Of a stretch of DNA of 40,766 nt, positions 21,366 through 36,200 are shown in pieces (within the stretch, counting starts at the first letter, position 1; each line of letters begins with the position of its first letter). The stretch is from assembly GCA_009602725.1 (NCBI GenBank), contig WELB01000197.1, positions 89,816 through 130,581 on the forward strand, given 5' to 3'. The stretch is from Spirogloea muscicola (lineage: Eukaryota > Streptophyta > Zygnematophyceae > Spirogloeales > Spirogloeaceae). Under the pieces are notes generated by a model. The model was not told the origin of the DNA. It worked only from the letters and a program-made list of their open reading frames with translations, and made no database searches. The position numbers and the translations under genes are program-made.

Positions 21366-22189
21366 TTACTACACATTCCATTCTCCTCTAGCTATTCCGA
21401 CGTTCCCCGCCTCATACAGTGCACTTGCAGGCAGGCCACGCTTTGGCATTTATTCTTGGGCTGCTGCTTTTGGGTAACGTCGCGGTGCCTCTTTTCCAGC
21501 TGCAAGTTACTCCGACTTGCGGCTGCTGACTCGGGGTTACTAAGCTCCCCGTCGCCGTAGTCTCTTGCATAGCTGTGTGCTGTTGGCGCCTTCCTGCCCT
21601 TTCAGGTCTTGCACATTCCTTTGGGCTGGCCTCTCACAGCCATTGCTTTACACTGAAAGAGCTGTTTCTTTGTTCCTGTTTTTAGCTGGCTTGAGGATTC
21701 GTGCTGGGACATGTGAGTCCGCCATGCCGACAAAGCATTCTGTCAATACAATGTTCAATTCAGTGGCCATTGAAGTGCACGGGGCTTTCGAGTCTCAGTG
21801 GCTAGACCTGTTGACCCAGTTTGCGCGCTGCGCTGTGTCCCGTAGGCGGGGCGAGCAGGCCAACTTCAGCGCCGCTGGCTCGCTAGCGGTATTTTGTATG
21901 CGCCTGTCCATAATCTTCCAGCGGTCCATGTTGCGTGCTGTTGGTGCTCTAGCTGCAGCCTCTGATCTTCGTAGAAGGGACTGCATTCCGACGGCTAGTC
22001 TTTCTGACTTTGCTGCTGCTGACTAGAGGTTACGATGTGGTTATCCTACATGGTTCTTGCTTAGTATATATTTCAGCTCTTCGGCCCCTTCGGAAATTGT
22101 CACTTCTTTCGGCCTGGCTTTTTCACAAACCTCGCCCCCTTCGGAAGAGCTAGCTCACTTGACAAGGGAAAAGAACCTTACCTTCATGG

Positions 22190-22400
22190 AAGTCTGGCTG
22201 TGAGAGGCCAGCCCAAGAAGGAATGGACCGGTAATGGGGGGGACCGGTAAGTGCAACCCACGAAGCTACACGAACTTATGAAGAAGGTAACAGTGTGATA
22301 ATAAGAGGAAAAGGCTCGTCCATTGAGGATAGGGGCTGGAAAAGCCAGCCCAAAAGAGAATGAACAGAGTACGAGAAGGGGGCCAGGGGAAGCGCTAAGA
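22190..22400 (-). repeat. R2 core plus fragment of repeat T
   Basis: TGGCTGTGAGAGGCCAGCCC lies at about 22196-22215. GAGGATAGGGGCTGGAAAAG, CCAGCCCAAAAGAGAATGAA and GAGAAGGGGGCCAGGGGAAG at about 22325-22395 match the 15.96-16.03 kb part of repeat T in the same orientation. Confidence 0.7.
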
Positions 22401-22701
22401 AGATAACAGTACCCATAGGTGAGAGCACATACAGGCTAAGTGGGAGCCGGAGCGCCGCCACGGGAGCCGGCGGCCTGACGTAGAGCGCGCCCAGCAAGCT
22501 GATGATGTGACGAGTACGTGAGCCCCAGAGACAACCGGGCTTTTGGCAGATTCTTCTCCACCAGCAGACTCCACGGGAGGGCGGTGAGTGCCACGTGGCA
22601 GCCCGGGAGCACCGGGCCACGCTGTTGCCGCTGCTGCTGCCGCGAGCTCCCGCTCCGCCGCGACGCGCGGCGCCAGTTGCGGCGCAGAGGCCCGCCGCGG
22701 C

Positions 22702-25700
22702 ATGCGCCGCCTGCGCCCTTCTGGCGGCTGCTGGGGAGCTCCTGGCCGCCCGTGGCGCGCGTGCTGCTGCTCTGCGCCGTCGGCGCCGCGCTCGCCGCGC
22801 CGCGCGTCGGGGTCCTCACCGCCGACGCCCGCAAGCTTCTCAACAAGGTGCGGGCCCCTCGGATCCATCACATCTGAGCTGCCCTTGGCACAGGACCGAC
22901 GGCGATGACGCTATCGTCGTGGCCGATGATGGCTTTGAGCACATCTAGTTGGCAGCAGCCAGTGCCGACGCGCGACTTGCTCAGTAAGACGCGATCGCAG
23001 CAAGTCGCGCCTATGAGAGTCTGGCACGCGATCGTCCGGCCTTCTCCTTACCAGTGCGCGCTGCGACGCTGTCTCTTCAGCTCGTTTTTATCGTCTTCCT
23101 GCCCTCGCTGGTCTTCTTCAACCTGGGGAGCGCCGTGACGCTTCAGAAGGTCGTGGACTGGTGAGCGTAGCTCAGTGCCTTCTGTAAGGCCTTAGACAGC
23201 TTGCTAGGCAGAAATCGTGGGCAAGGTGCTGACCTGCAATTCGGCCCTCTTATGCTGCACTGGCCTAACTCACATCCATTTTGTTTACGGTGGCCATCAC
23301 CTTCTGTCTCATTTGTCTGTGCTAGCAGTGCTAGGTGCTAAAGGATAAAGCTAGTGGAAATTTCGTGTGACCTTCTCACTGAACGGCCTTTGCCTAACCT
23401 CAACCATATGCGGCTCATGTTGTCTGCTGCTCAGAAACACACCTAGCTATTTGCTGCAGGTGGTACATGCCGCTGAATGTGCTCATTTGCTGCCTGGTAG
23501 GGTCAGCCCTTGGCTGGCTAGTGACCTTCATCTGCGGTACATCGAGGCAGCACCGCAGCCTCACAATCGCCTGCTGCTGCATTGGTAGGTGAGATTGAGT
23601 GGACAACTTCCAAATCAAATTGAGCTCTTTCCTGTGACCTGCTTAAGTTGTGCATATGGACCCGGAGTACTGATAAGTAGATGGAATTGTTCTGATCAAT
23701 AATGTATTGCAGAAGTAGCAGAGAGCAATCGAAAGTGCACTGACACATGATTAATGTTGTGCCTGTGCTCAAGGTAATGTTGGCAACCTCCCTCTGGTAT
23801 TAGTTGCCACTGTTTGCAGCGAGGCAAAGAATCCCTTTGCTCCTACTGCGGAGTGTCATAAGCAAGGCATAGCTTATGTCTCATATGGCATGTGGGTAAG
23901 TACGCAACACATGATAATTACTAGGTACATTCATCATGCATTCGTCACCAATGGAGACAGATTTTGGAGTATAGAAGAAGACAAGCATGATCACTATTTT
24001 TAATCAGATGTCATTGCATGTGTTTCAATATCTCTCCTTGCAATGGAATGCTTTCTAGCAGTAGGCAAAAATGGCAGACAAGAAGGAAAATTCTCTGAAC
24101 AGGACAAGAAGGAACAATCAGAGCGTACTGCTATACCTGCCTGCAGATGGCTGTGGTTGTGATGTGGACCTTCGTGTACAATCTCTTAAAACCTTCAGAG
24201 TGCAACCTGAGTCTTCCTGACACTGTACAGCAGTTGGAAGTCACAAAAAACAATCCTGAGTGCACCTCGGAGAATGTCAACTTTGCTGAAGAGGTTGAAG
24301 TGGTCACTCCTGGTGTTGTTGGTGCATCGTATATCAAAGACGCAGGGCCACAACATCTGCCCCTTCAAACTGTCAAGGCAATGGCTGCTGAAGAAAACCA
24401 AGCCTTGCTGCCAGCCAACGCAAAGAGCTCTTCGTTGATACCACACTTTGAGCTAGAGCAGGAAAGAAATACTTTCAGTCACGTCTACATTGTCAGTCTC
24501 ATCCAAGGCCCATTGACATACTACAGTTGGATCAGCCGTTACTGCCGGTGGCAAGACATCTTCACACCTCCCACATGCGCAGCGGTACGCTCATTGCAAT
24601 TCATGCGCCTTTGTAGTGCTGTGGATACTCTTTTCTTAGGCATCACAAGGCTTACACTTCAAGCATCAAGTTATATACAAGCGTCATGCACCTTAGCTTA
24701 TGAAGAAGACTGCATTGGCAGTGACTTGCAAAATATTTACCTGCCTTGAATGCCTTGATGAGCTTGTTTGAGCATGTTTTGGCTTCTGCGTGGTAAGTGG
24801 CTGGGCCATATGTCTGCCGATGTGCTCATGCAGGCTGTTGTACTGTTGACAGCAGCTCCTTGCCCTTATAGTTGGTGTCATTCCGTCCTTAAAGAGCATA
24901 TTCTTCGGCCAGGCGGCTCAACTAAGCCTTCTCACTGATACGTTGAATGTGCTAGGGTAAGTTGCTTCCAGTTGAGTTCCTTAATATACGTTGAGCACTT
25001 TGTCAGACAATCCTGGACTGCTGAGAATTTCATTCATTGACTGTTAGCAGCATGTTTATGGTCTGACCACTGACCTTGCTGCTTGTCAAGCTAAGGTTGT
25101 CAACTGCTTCTGACACTGAAGACTCAATCCTCACTGCAGGATGGCGATGATCCCATCAATGATGCTCGTTCTTGGTGGAAATCTGACAAAAGGTAGAGAG
25201 TATCTCTAGGTTACCCTACATTCCCCATACTATGGTTTGCATGAAGACGTGCCAGTGCAAGTATGTGTGTCCCACATGCTTAAGCTAAAATCTTTGCTAA
25301 GCTAAAGCGTGTGTACTTGAGGACGGAGGATTTTCTGGTTGACAAGTCCGTTGTCTGTTCCAGGCCCAGGTGACTCAGACTTGGGATGGAGAACAGTAGT
25401 TGGCATCACTATTACAAGACTAGTATTATTACCCATTGTTGGGATAGGAATCATATTGCTGGTGGACAGGCTGGGCTTGTTGCCCTTAAATGACCCCCTC
25501 TTTCGCTTCGTATTGCTTCTGCAGTTCGCCATGCCAACTGCCATCAATGTTGGTGAGTGCAGGATCATCTACCCACCTCTTTCTGCTATGAGCTTCTGGT
25601 TAACTTTTACCAGCAAGAAGACAGCAGCAGCACGAAATCTGTAGCATCTCATTCCCCAAGCGGGTTGTGCGCTGCATTGCAGCAAGCCCTCAAAGCATAA

Positions 25701-25904
25701 AAACTTTCAACCTTTTATGTGGCATAACAATTGCATCAGACGTGGATGTCTTACACATTGAGTTCCTTGCTTGTAGGTACTGTTAGTGCATTGCATGGAA
25801 CTGGTGAAAGGGAGGCGTCCATTATCCTCTTCTGGCAATATAGCTCAGCTGTACTATCCATGACAGTGTGGATCATGGTCTTCTTTTCAATTCTTTCCTC
25901 CTAG
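22702..25904 (+). CDS. PILS: PIN-LIKES (PILS)-type membrane transporter, auxin efflux carrier family (9 exons)
   Basis: Exons: about 22702-22847, 23081-23160, 23460-23584, 23774-23895, 24147-24584, 24856-24956, 25140-25192, 25364-25552, 25777-25904, all GT-AG and phase-consistent, about 459 residues. PILS proteins are ER-membrane carriers of the Mem_trans/AEC family that in plants affect intracellular auxin. Family-like segments are ARVLLLCAVGAALA, TADARKLLNK, FIVFLPSLVFFNLGSAVTL, VVDWWYMPLN, NVGNLPLVLVATVCSE, GIAYVSYGMW and WTFVYNLL. A non-conserved loop of about 110 residues follows, then ALIVGVIPSLKSIFF, MAMIPSMMLVLGGNL, FAMPTAINVG and WIMVFFSILSS. The start is unresolved: the frame of exon 1 has no ATG, only GTG at 22518. 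The nearest ATG (22702) joins it only if one base is missing or extra between 22702 and 22735. The substrate in an alga is not known from sequence. Confidence 0.92.
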
Positions 25905-27978
25905 AGCCGTAGTGTTTGGCTGTTGCGGATTATCCTCTGGCAGATGTGCGCAAATCAAAATTACCTTGCCCATGTAAGCAGATGATACAGATACGTTGCA
26001 GAGAGGTTCTGTTAGAGACGTCCTTGTTTTTGTCATGCACTTGATGTGAGCAAGACTTAAGCCAAACAAGGTCAAATGGAGTTGCGTCACTTCTACTTGG
26101 CTGTATTTGCACTCCTTAACTGAGCCCTTTTGCTTTTGATTGTTGGCATCTAAAAGCAAGTGTATTGTCACCGGAGCACTGATGCGTGTGCAATCTCACT
26201 GTGAGTGCAGTGTCGAAATGCAGGGTTCTGCTTGCCAAGGTCGCTCTTGTAAGCAAGATGGATGGCATGTCATTGCAAGATCAAATTGAGAAGTACAGCA
26301 CTCAAGTGTGACTCAGTAATGTGGTTCGGTAGATGGAAGCCAGTCATTGGCTAGCCTCCCAGTACGCCCCAAGCTAAAAGATGCACATACAGTCCAACTA
26401 GTCAAGTAGAGCCAGGTGAATTAAGAGCACTGGATGAAGTAAGGTTGCTTCAGAAGATCTGCTCTTTGATGGGCTAATGCTCATGAAGAGGAACAAGTGA
26501 GATAAGGGCATGCGTGGATGCAACTTAGGAATTATGAGCTGCAGATTAGGATGTGCAGACTGACGCTGATGCTGGATGCAATGGTATGAGGAGTATAAGG
26601 TCGCTGAGCAATGATGCTCCTCGTTGTTGCTGGATGCGAGCTCAGGAAGCATACAACTTGTGGGGCTATCTGTCGCCATGTCGAGGCATGCAGTGAGTCC
26701 CAGCAATTCATTGGACCAGTAAAATTTGTGGATCCAACTTGTAAATCTCAAGCTCCCACATTGTTCAGCGTTTCTTTCCTACTTATTTAAGTACAAATAT
26801 GACAAAGCCCAACACTTCCACCAAAGTGGCATTGGTCGGGGCCTGCACAGTGGACGGCAAGTTGAGGCAAGTTACTGTTGGGGGCCACAAGCGCTAATGA
26901 GTGGCAGCTTTGATCAGCTGACCAGGGCTGCCCTACTTGACATTGTCCGGGTTGTCGCCTCATGTTCATCTACATTGACTATTGAGCTAATTCTCCTGCG
27001 CACGAGACAGTCTGCTTTGTCACTGCACCCCAGGCTTTCGATTTGTATCGGCGTGCTGGCTGTGCCTTGGCTGCCGCCTCGGCATTTTGTGGGGTGACTT
27101 CTTTCCTGCAGCAACTCAAGTCAAAGTAAGAGCTGTTAACAGGTGGTCAGAGGGTGACCATTGGCAGTAGCCAGTAGTCCTCGCCAGTCGAGTAAACTGT
27201 GCTTCCATGGTGGCATCGCCCTAGGGCATATTGGGAGGACATTCTCTTTTCTTCACTCTCGAACTTTGCTCATTCCCTTTTCCTGGGCAGGCCAATCACA
27301 GCCATCGCCCTCTACCGGAAGAGTCTTTCTTCTGCTTTCATTTGGTGATAGAAGAAAGCGGCTGCTGATATGAAAGAATCGGCTGTGAAATGCCAGCCAG
27401 ATGCATACAGGTGTTCATGACGGAGCCAAAGGCTAGGCAGACAGGGCGCCCTCAATACCCCCGTGTCAGCAGTAGGAAGTCAGATGAGCTGAGGGGAGGA
27501 AGTAGCTCCATTTGGTGATGGAGCTACTTCCCTTCAGAGGCGGCCGTCCCGCCAAAGTGCCGCCGTCGGCGCCGTCTCCCTTGGCGCCGCTTCCGAAGCG
27601 CTCGCCCCACCAGGGCCGTCGTCAGGCCGCGCCGCTTCCAGACGCTCCACCAGCCGCCCGATTCGCTCCATCGACGGAGCAAGAGCACCACCTGGCGGCG
27701 CCCCCAGGAGCTGGGAGGGGCTCCGCCACTCGGCCATGTGGCGGGGAGGGTTGGACCGGCTGCCCCTAAGCGGGGCTGCCTGGATAGAAATTTTCTCAGC
27801 GGGCAGCTGCCCGGCTGGCTGGTGCTCGGAAAGAGCCCGGGAAGAACCATCGCCACCTACAGTCACGCCGTCGTCACTCCATCATTGGCGCCCTCCTGCC
27901 GATCGCCTTGCCCGCCGCCGCCGCCGCCGGAGGCGTTTGACCCGCAGTCCAGCCAGCTCTCCGCTGCTGGAACGGGCC
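25905..27978. other. Intergenic region; upper part without recognisable content, lower part repeats and a GC-rich tract
   Basis: From 25905 to about 27230 I see no gene, repeat or structural RNA. From 27240 to 27505 lie repeat R2 and repeat T copies. From 27510 to 27980 the DNA is very GC-rich with open frames on both strands, including a plus frame with ATG at 27736 that is in register with the GAPDH first exon. It is probably 5' leader or promoter of the GAPDH gene, but a longer GAPDH N-terminus cannot be excluded. Confidence 0.5.
27240..27505 (+). repeat. Composite of repeats R2 and T
   Basis: GGGCAGGCCAATCACAGCCA at about 27285 begins an R2 copy. It is followed by repeat T modules: GAATCGGCTGTGAAATGCCA, GATGCATACAGGTGTTCATG, CAAAGGCTAGGCAGACAGGG and GATGAGCTGAGGGGAGGAAG. 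The order matches 15797-15950, but the central GCAAGCC-type modules are missing. Confidence 0.75.
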
Positions 27979-31495
<3,517 letters not shown>

Positions 31496-31583
31496 GCTTG
31501 ATTAACAATCTGAAAGGACAGTGGTAGCAGGCTCTGTTTGGCGCAGCGCTTGGGACATGCAACACTCACCTTTAGTCGTTGCT

Positions 31584-31588
31584 TGTAA
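31584..31588 (+). other. Putative polyadenylation signal TGTAA
   Basis: TGTAA occurs about 90 nt downstream of the GAPDH TAA stop, a typical distance for the green-algal poly(A) signal. A second copy lies at about 31790. The motif is short, so this rests on position. Confidence 0.45.
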
Positions 31589-32504
31589 CATTAAGTGGCC
31601 AGATTTGGAAGCTGTTGTCCCAATCGTGACCATCATCATTTACATGTCTGGAGGAATCATACGTGGAAGCAAAGTTGCTCCCTTATATGCAGCAATGGAC
31701 TTTCCTTGACGTTGATTGCATATGATTGCTGGATCCATGTTGCACTGAATGATAAGGCCATCTGAGATCAGCTTAGTGCTCTTGTAAACAGTAAACCAAG
31801 TTCACTACCTTCGAAGATGAGACCAAGGCTTAAGTCAATGGGGTCGTCCGTGTTAGATATGGAGCTTTACAGATTCTATGCTATATCAGAAGGCTCAGGC
31901 TATACAAGAATGACCCTTTGAAGGACACTGGAGGAGCTATGTATCACATGGAAGATTACCAGGGCGAAAGGTCACTTCGAGAGCACAACCCCGCCTACCT
32001 CCTGATATCGTTATTAATCGACCTTGATGGTATTTACTGATTGTTGGTTCGTCATTGCTGCTGCAACTTCATCAGAAAGGTCTTCTAAGAGGGGTGAAAT
32101 GGCTGTGGAGGCCAGCCCAAGAGGTTGAACCATATTTCGAGGTGTTGGAAGTGCAACACCACACAGCTACGCAAGTGGCTATGTGGTGTATAACTGGGTG
32201 CTCATATATTCTAAGTTCACCTCATGTGCGCTGCGCCTCTTCTCTGGAATTTGTAGCCAGAAAGTTGTCACCACCCTAAAATTGCACTCAGAAGCACAGC
32301 CAAAGCGCAGCGTGCCCGCAAGTGCACTGCAACAAATTAGGTATGTTGCCGTGGAAGTGATGAATGCATGCGGAACATCTGAGCAAACGAGCAGTACTCC
32401 AATGGAAACATGGACACGGTGGAATACTTTGGCTCAGGTTTATGAAACAGTGCACAAATTACGTGGAAGCATACCTAGCTTGTGCTTCTGTGCACACACA
32501 AGTC

Positions 32505-32950
32505 TCGCTTGGCCTCGCTTGGCCTCCCTTTTATGTCATGCGCAGCGCGCGCCTTCTCTCTTCTCTGGACACGAAAGCTTCTCATCCTCTTGGAAGGCAA
32601 GGTACTTGTAGAGTAGATGCTTCCAGTAGAGGGCGATGGTTGTGAATGGCCAGCCCAGAGACAAGATAGAGGACTTATACAGGAGAAGAGGTGTAATGAA
32701 GGACTCTTTACTGACAAGGATGAGTACCCGAGGCTCCCAAGCTCCGCCCTTGCAGCAGCCTCTGGTTTGCGCAGCGGGGTTGCTCTTCCTCCCCTCAGCT
32801 CATCTGACTTGCTACTGCTGACACGGGGGTATTGAGTATCACCCTGTCTGCCTAGCCTTCGGCTCCGTCATGAACACCTGCATGCATCTGGCTGGCAGGT
32901 TTACAGCCGATTTTTCAGTATCAGCAGCCGTATTCCATTTTTCTTTTTTC
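32505..32950 (+). repeat. Cluster of R1, R2 and T repeats
   Basis: R1 core CTTTTATGTCATGCGCAGCG lies at about 32528. An R2-like GGTTGTGAATGGCCAGCCCA lies at about 32637. A repeat T copy at 32745-32950 has CTTGCAGCAGCCTCTGGTTT, CCCCTCAGCTCATCTGACTT, TGACACGGGGGTATTGAGTA, CTTCGGCTCCGTCATGAACA and CAGCCGATTTTTCAGTATCA. It is inverted relative to the 15.8- and 27.4-kb copies. Confidence 0.75.
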
Positions 32951-33262
32951 GGATGGGGTGATAGCACTTGCTGCAGGCAAGGCCGTTCCAGTGCGGCAAT
33001 GCAGTGCTTCGCATCTCGTGGCGACGCGCCTTGCAGCAGCTGGCGGCGGGGCCGCTGGCCGTCCTCGGCGAGACGGGCTGCGTTCGCCTGAGGCTCGTTA
33101 GCTCGCCAGCACGCTAACGAGCACAGCGTGATGAGAGCCGCCACTTGCCGACGCCGAGGGCTGCACGGCGGCAGAGGCCATCCTGCCACTGGTAGCCAAC
33201 GTCGCTGAGCCTGCAGAGGCGCTTGGCTCACGACGCCGTGTGACGAGCCTCGCGGCCTCAGC

Positions 33263-36200
33263 ATGGGCGAGCAGACGGACCACGCCCTCGACGGCTTCGA
33301 GTCGCAGGAGGAAGATGACGACGAGGTATGCAGCTACCAGCACGGCATACATTGGCAGCCTAGCCCTTGACACCCCTCCTGAACTCTGTGCCCAGTTTGA
33401 CGTTTCCCTCAATCCTGCACTATAAATGACAGACGTGCAGCGGTCGTCATGGTATAAGCATGCTTATATGATCATTTTCCACAGCTTCTGTGGAGCTACC
33501 CTGGCGGGCTGATACAGGGAACACCGGTACTAACACATTGTGTTAGTATCTAACACGGGCACCAATCCGTCTGATTGCAGGTGGAAGGGTTTGAGGACTA
33601 CACCCTTGCCTCCCCTTGGGAAAGGTCTGCACAAGCTCGATCAGTACAGCAGCTATCGATCATGCTCCTTGCCTTCCTGCTGCAGAGGTTGTTCACAATA
33701 CAAGCCTAATTCGATGACGTAAAGATGCGCACAAGCTACACACGAATTACTGCATGTCTGCAGTCCACGCACTTTCTGATGCTATGCCTGATTCTGTCAT
33801 GAACAGGTTCATTGCCGTTGTCGAGGGAGCCTGCAGACAGTGGCAGGTGGACAAAGAGTCCAGCATGGCTTCCCAGTGTCTGGAAGGCTCCTCTGAGATG
33901 AGGTACCTCAGCCAGGTCTGCATTTATTGCAGCACTGAGTACACACTGACGTATTACTTCTCCACGAAGTCTAGTCGCAACTCCAACAGCTGCGTTGGCG
34001 CACTCGACTTCGAAGGAGCTGGCAAGGGTGATCACAATGACCACAACTGGAGCATGTGAATATATCTTATTCATCATATTGGCTACTCTGAAGTTGCAGA
34101 CATATGGAGCAGCTCAAAAGCCATCTTGATGCCTGTGAATCAGTTGAGAATTGACGCTGTAGCAACTTACCAGGGGCATGTGAACAGGCCCATATTATCC
34201 TGAGCACCGTGTCAAGACCCTACAGCTGCTGTTTGGCGTGAAAGACCTTGTGGTGACTATTCCCTGTTGGCCTCGCATTTGCCTCCAGTGTTGTCCCCCT
34301 TGACATGCCAGATTGCTCATTTCTAAGAAGAAGTCCATACAAGCTGCTTGTAACCTTCATAAGCGCATAACATCTTCATGGCTTGTGCTTCAAGTGCAGC
34401 TCATGCCAGAGACTGCCAAGTGTCTGTCTGTCTTCGTAATCTGCTTATTTACAGATTTCTGAGAGCCTCTTTCTCTGCTAGGTTCTTGAACCGCCCAACT
34501 CAACCAAACCCGCAGCTGATCAGATGCAGAGTGAAGCCGCTTTCCTGCTCAGCACACTGGCAGTGGCGCTTTGCAACTGTAACAGGTACATTCTTGACTC
34601 CACCTCACAGAGGAAGATCAAGAATTCATTATCATTACGTGTGTAGTATGTTCAATACTCTTACAACGGCTGAACCTCCAATGCATGAGATTGCTCGGGG
34701 TTTAGGGGTTGTTGTGTTGCTCCATGCAATAGTGAGGGTGTACGTGACACCAAAATTTTGACAAAATCGAGGAGGTAGTTCTCTGTATGCCCCGTATGCC
34801 CGACGGCGTAACCGAGCGGGTAGCTTAGGCCATTCTAGTGCCCGCAAGCCATAGTTGCATGCTATAGAATGCGGCATTGAGTCTGCAGCGCTCCCAGGCA
34901 CTCGCAATTCACCAGCGTGCTGGTCGTGCATTAGCCCAGGCTAGTGACTTCCATGGTGGTGGTTTGGCTCCTCAGTATAGCTTGTCAAATATGCATGTGC
35001 GCACTCGGGGATATCGGTGTCCCCCTTAGCCAGCTCATTACCCAGTTAACAGGACATTGGTAAGGCTAGGATTGGCCTCCCTTTCAATTTCATACACACC
35101 GCGCGCCTTCGCTGTAAGTCTCTGCTGCATGCCTGGAGCATGTTGAAACCCACAGTCCACTATTGCTTGTTTGCAGTGACTGGCCTGGATTTGTATCAAC
35201 ATCCAGTCCTGACACCCGGTACGAAGGAGCTAAGACAGCAGGCACTTATTCGTACTATTACAAGAGTGACCTTGCCCGAATGAAGTATGCCAGTGACCTG
35301 CTGACCTTCCCTGGCCTCTTCCACCAATTCAAAGAATGCAAAGAATCGGTGAGCCACTGTTTCCTCAAGCACGGCATTGCACTGACTGAACTGCAGCAAC
35401 GAGCTTGCAAGCCAAAAGCAAGGCCAGTCTGCACTAGACTCGGGTGACGTCTGCTGTTTGAGAGGGTGCATCTGTGTGGGGTTTAGCATCCCTTGACCCA
35501 AGTCTGAGTATGTACACTTGATTTTACCAGAAGTACCATGACACCTCGACAAGCAGTCAAGATACAGTGGCCCTGCGCCTCACCTACCGGACACCTCTAA
35601 GAGGTTCTGAGTACGCGGAAGATGGCAGCTGCAAGGCCCTCCCAAGCAACCAAGCCGAGCTCTCTGAGGAGATATGGGGTCCGGAGCCCCCTTGGGACTT
35701 GGAGTGCCCGTGGGCCGATTGGCACTCAATGGACGACCCTGTGAAAGGTTGTCGAATGAGAGCTTGATAGTCACCAGTGTCTCATGACATGTGCTTCTTA
35801 GTTCTTGGTATTGCTGATGAATGCACGGCACAAGTACAGTTGAACAGCAAGCTAGCAAGAATATAAGTGTAGATGATCCCATGAAAAGGCCTATGAATGT
35901 TAACTGCAACTTATTATTCCCACTTCTGTTACCAGCTTCAGCAAAAGAGGTTTGTGGACTGCACTTTGATTAAGGTGAACAATAACAGGCATACTCCTAA
36001 TTGAGCTGGACCAAATCTTATGCTTACACCACAGTGCTGCATGCTTTGAAGGCTTTGAAGTCGTGGCCACCTGGCAAAATCGAAGAATCTCAGATGCTGC
36101 TGATGCTGCCATGTTGGAGAACTATTCCGCCCTTGAAGCTGACCAGTGGCATCTACGTGTAGTGCAAGCGCCTACATGGTAAGCAATTGAAGGCTAGCAA

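Larger units (their letters stand above)
20874..22517. other. Divergent intergenic region, mostly repeats
   Basis: This is the space between the starts of riboflavin synthase (minus) and the PILS-type gene (plus), about 1.6 kb. It should hold both promoters but is dominated by repeat modules at 21000-21365, 21615-21665, 21900-21990, 22190-22235 and 22318-22400. No gene is recognised. Confidence 0.5.
31496..33262. other. Intergenic region with GAPDH 3' flank and repeats
   Basis: This lies between the GAPDH stop and the RAB3GAP1 start. The first 600 bp hold no gene and include a TGTAA signal at 31584-31588. From about 32095 it is rich in R2, R1 and T repeats. The GC-rich stretch from 32980 to 33262 just before the RAB3GAP1 ATG is the likely promoter and 5'UTR. 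Confidence 0.5.

Noticed and set aside
22395-22871. Minus-strand ORF of 158 codons over the PILS first exon
   Set aside because: It is a GC-rich shadow with low-complexity Arg/Ala content and no family resemblance.
27534-27866. Minus-strand ORF (110 codons) upstream of GAPDH
   Set aside because: It contains a plausible helix (ERIGRLVERLEAARP), but there is no continuation with splice sites on either side and the region is extremely GC-rich, where open frames arise by chance.
33754-34059. Stand-alone 101-codon ORF
   Set aside because: It is exon 3 of RAB3GAP1 plus intron read-through, not a separate gene.
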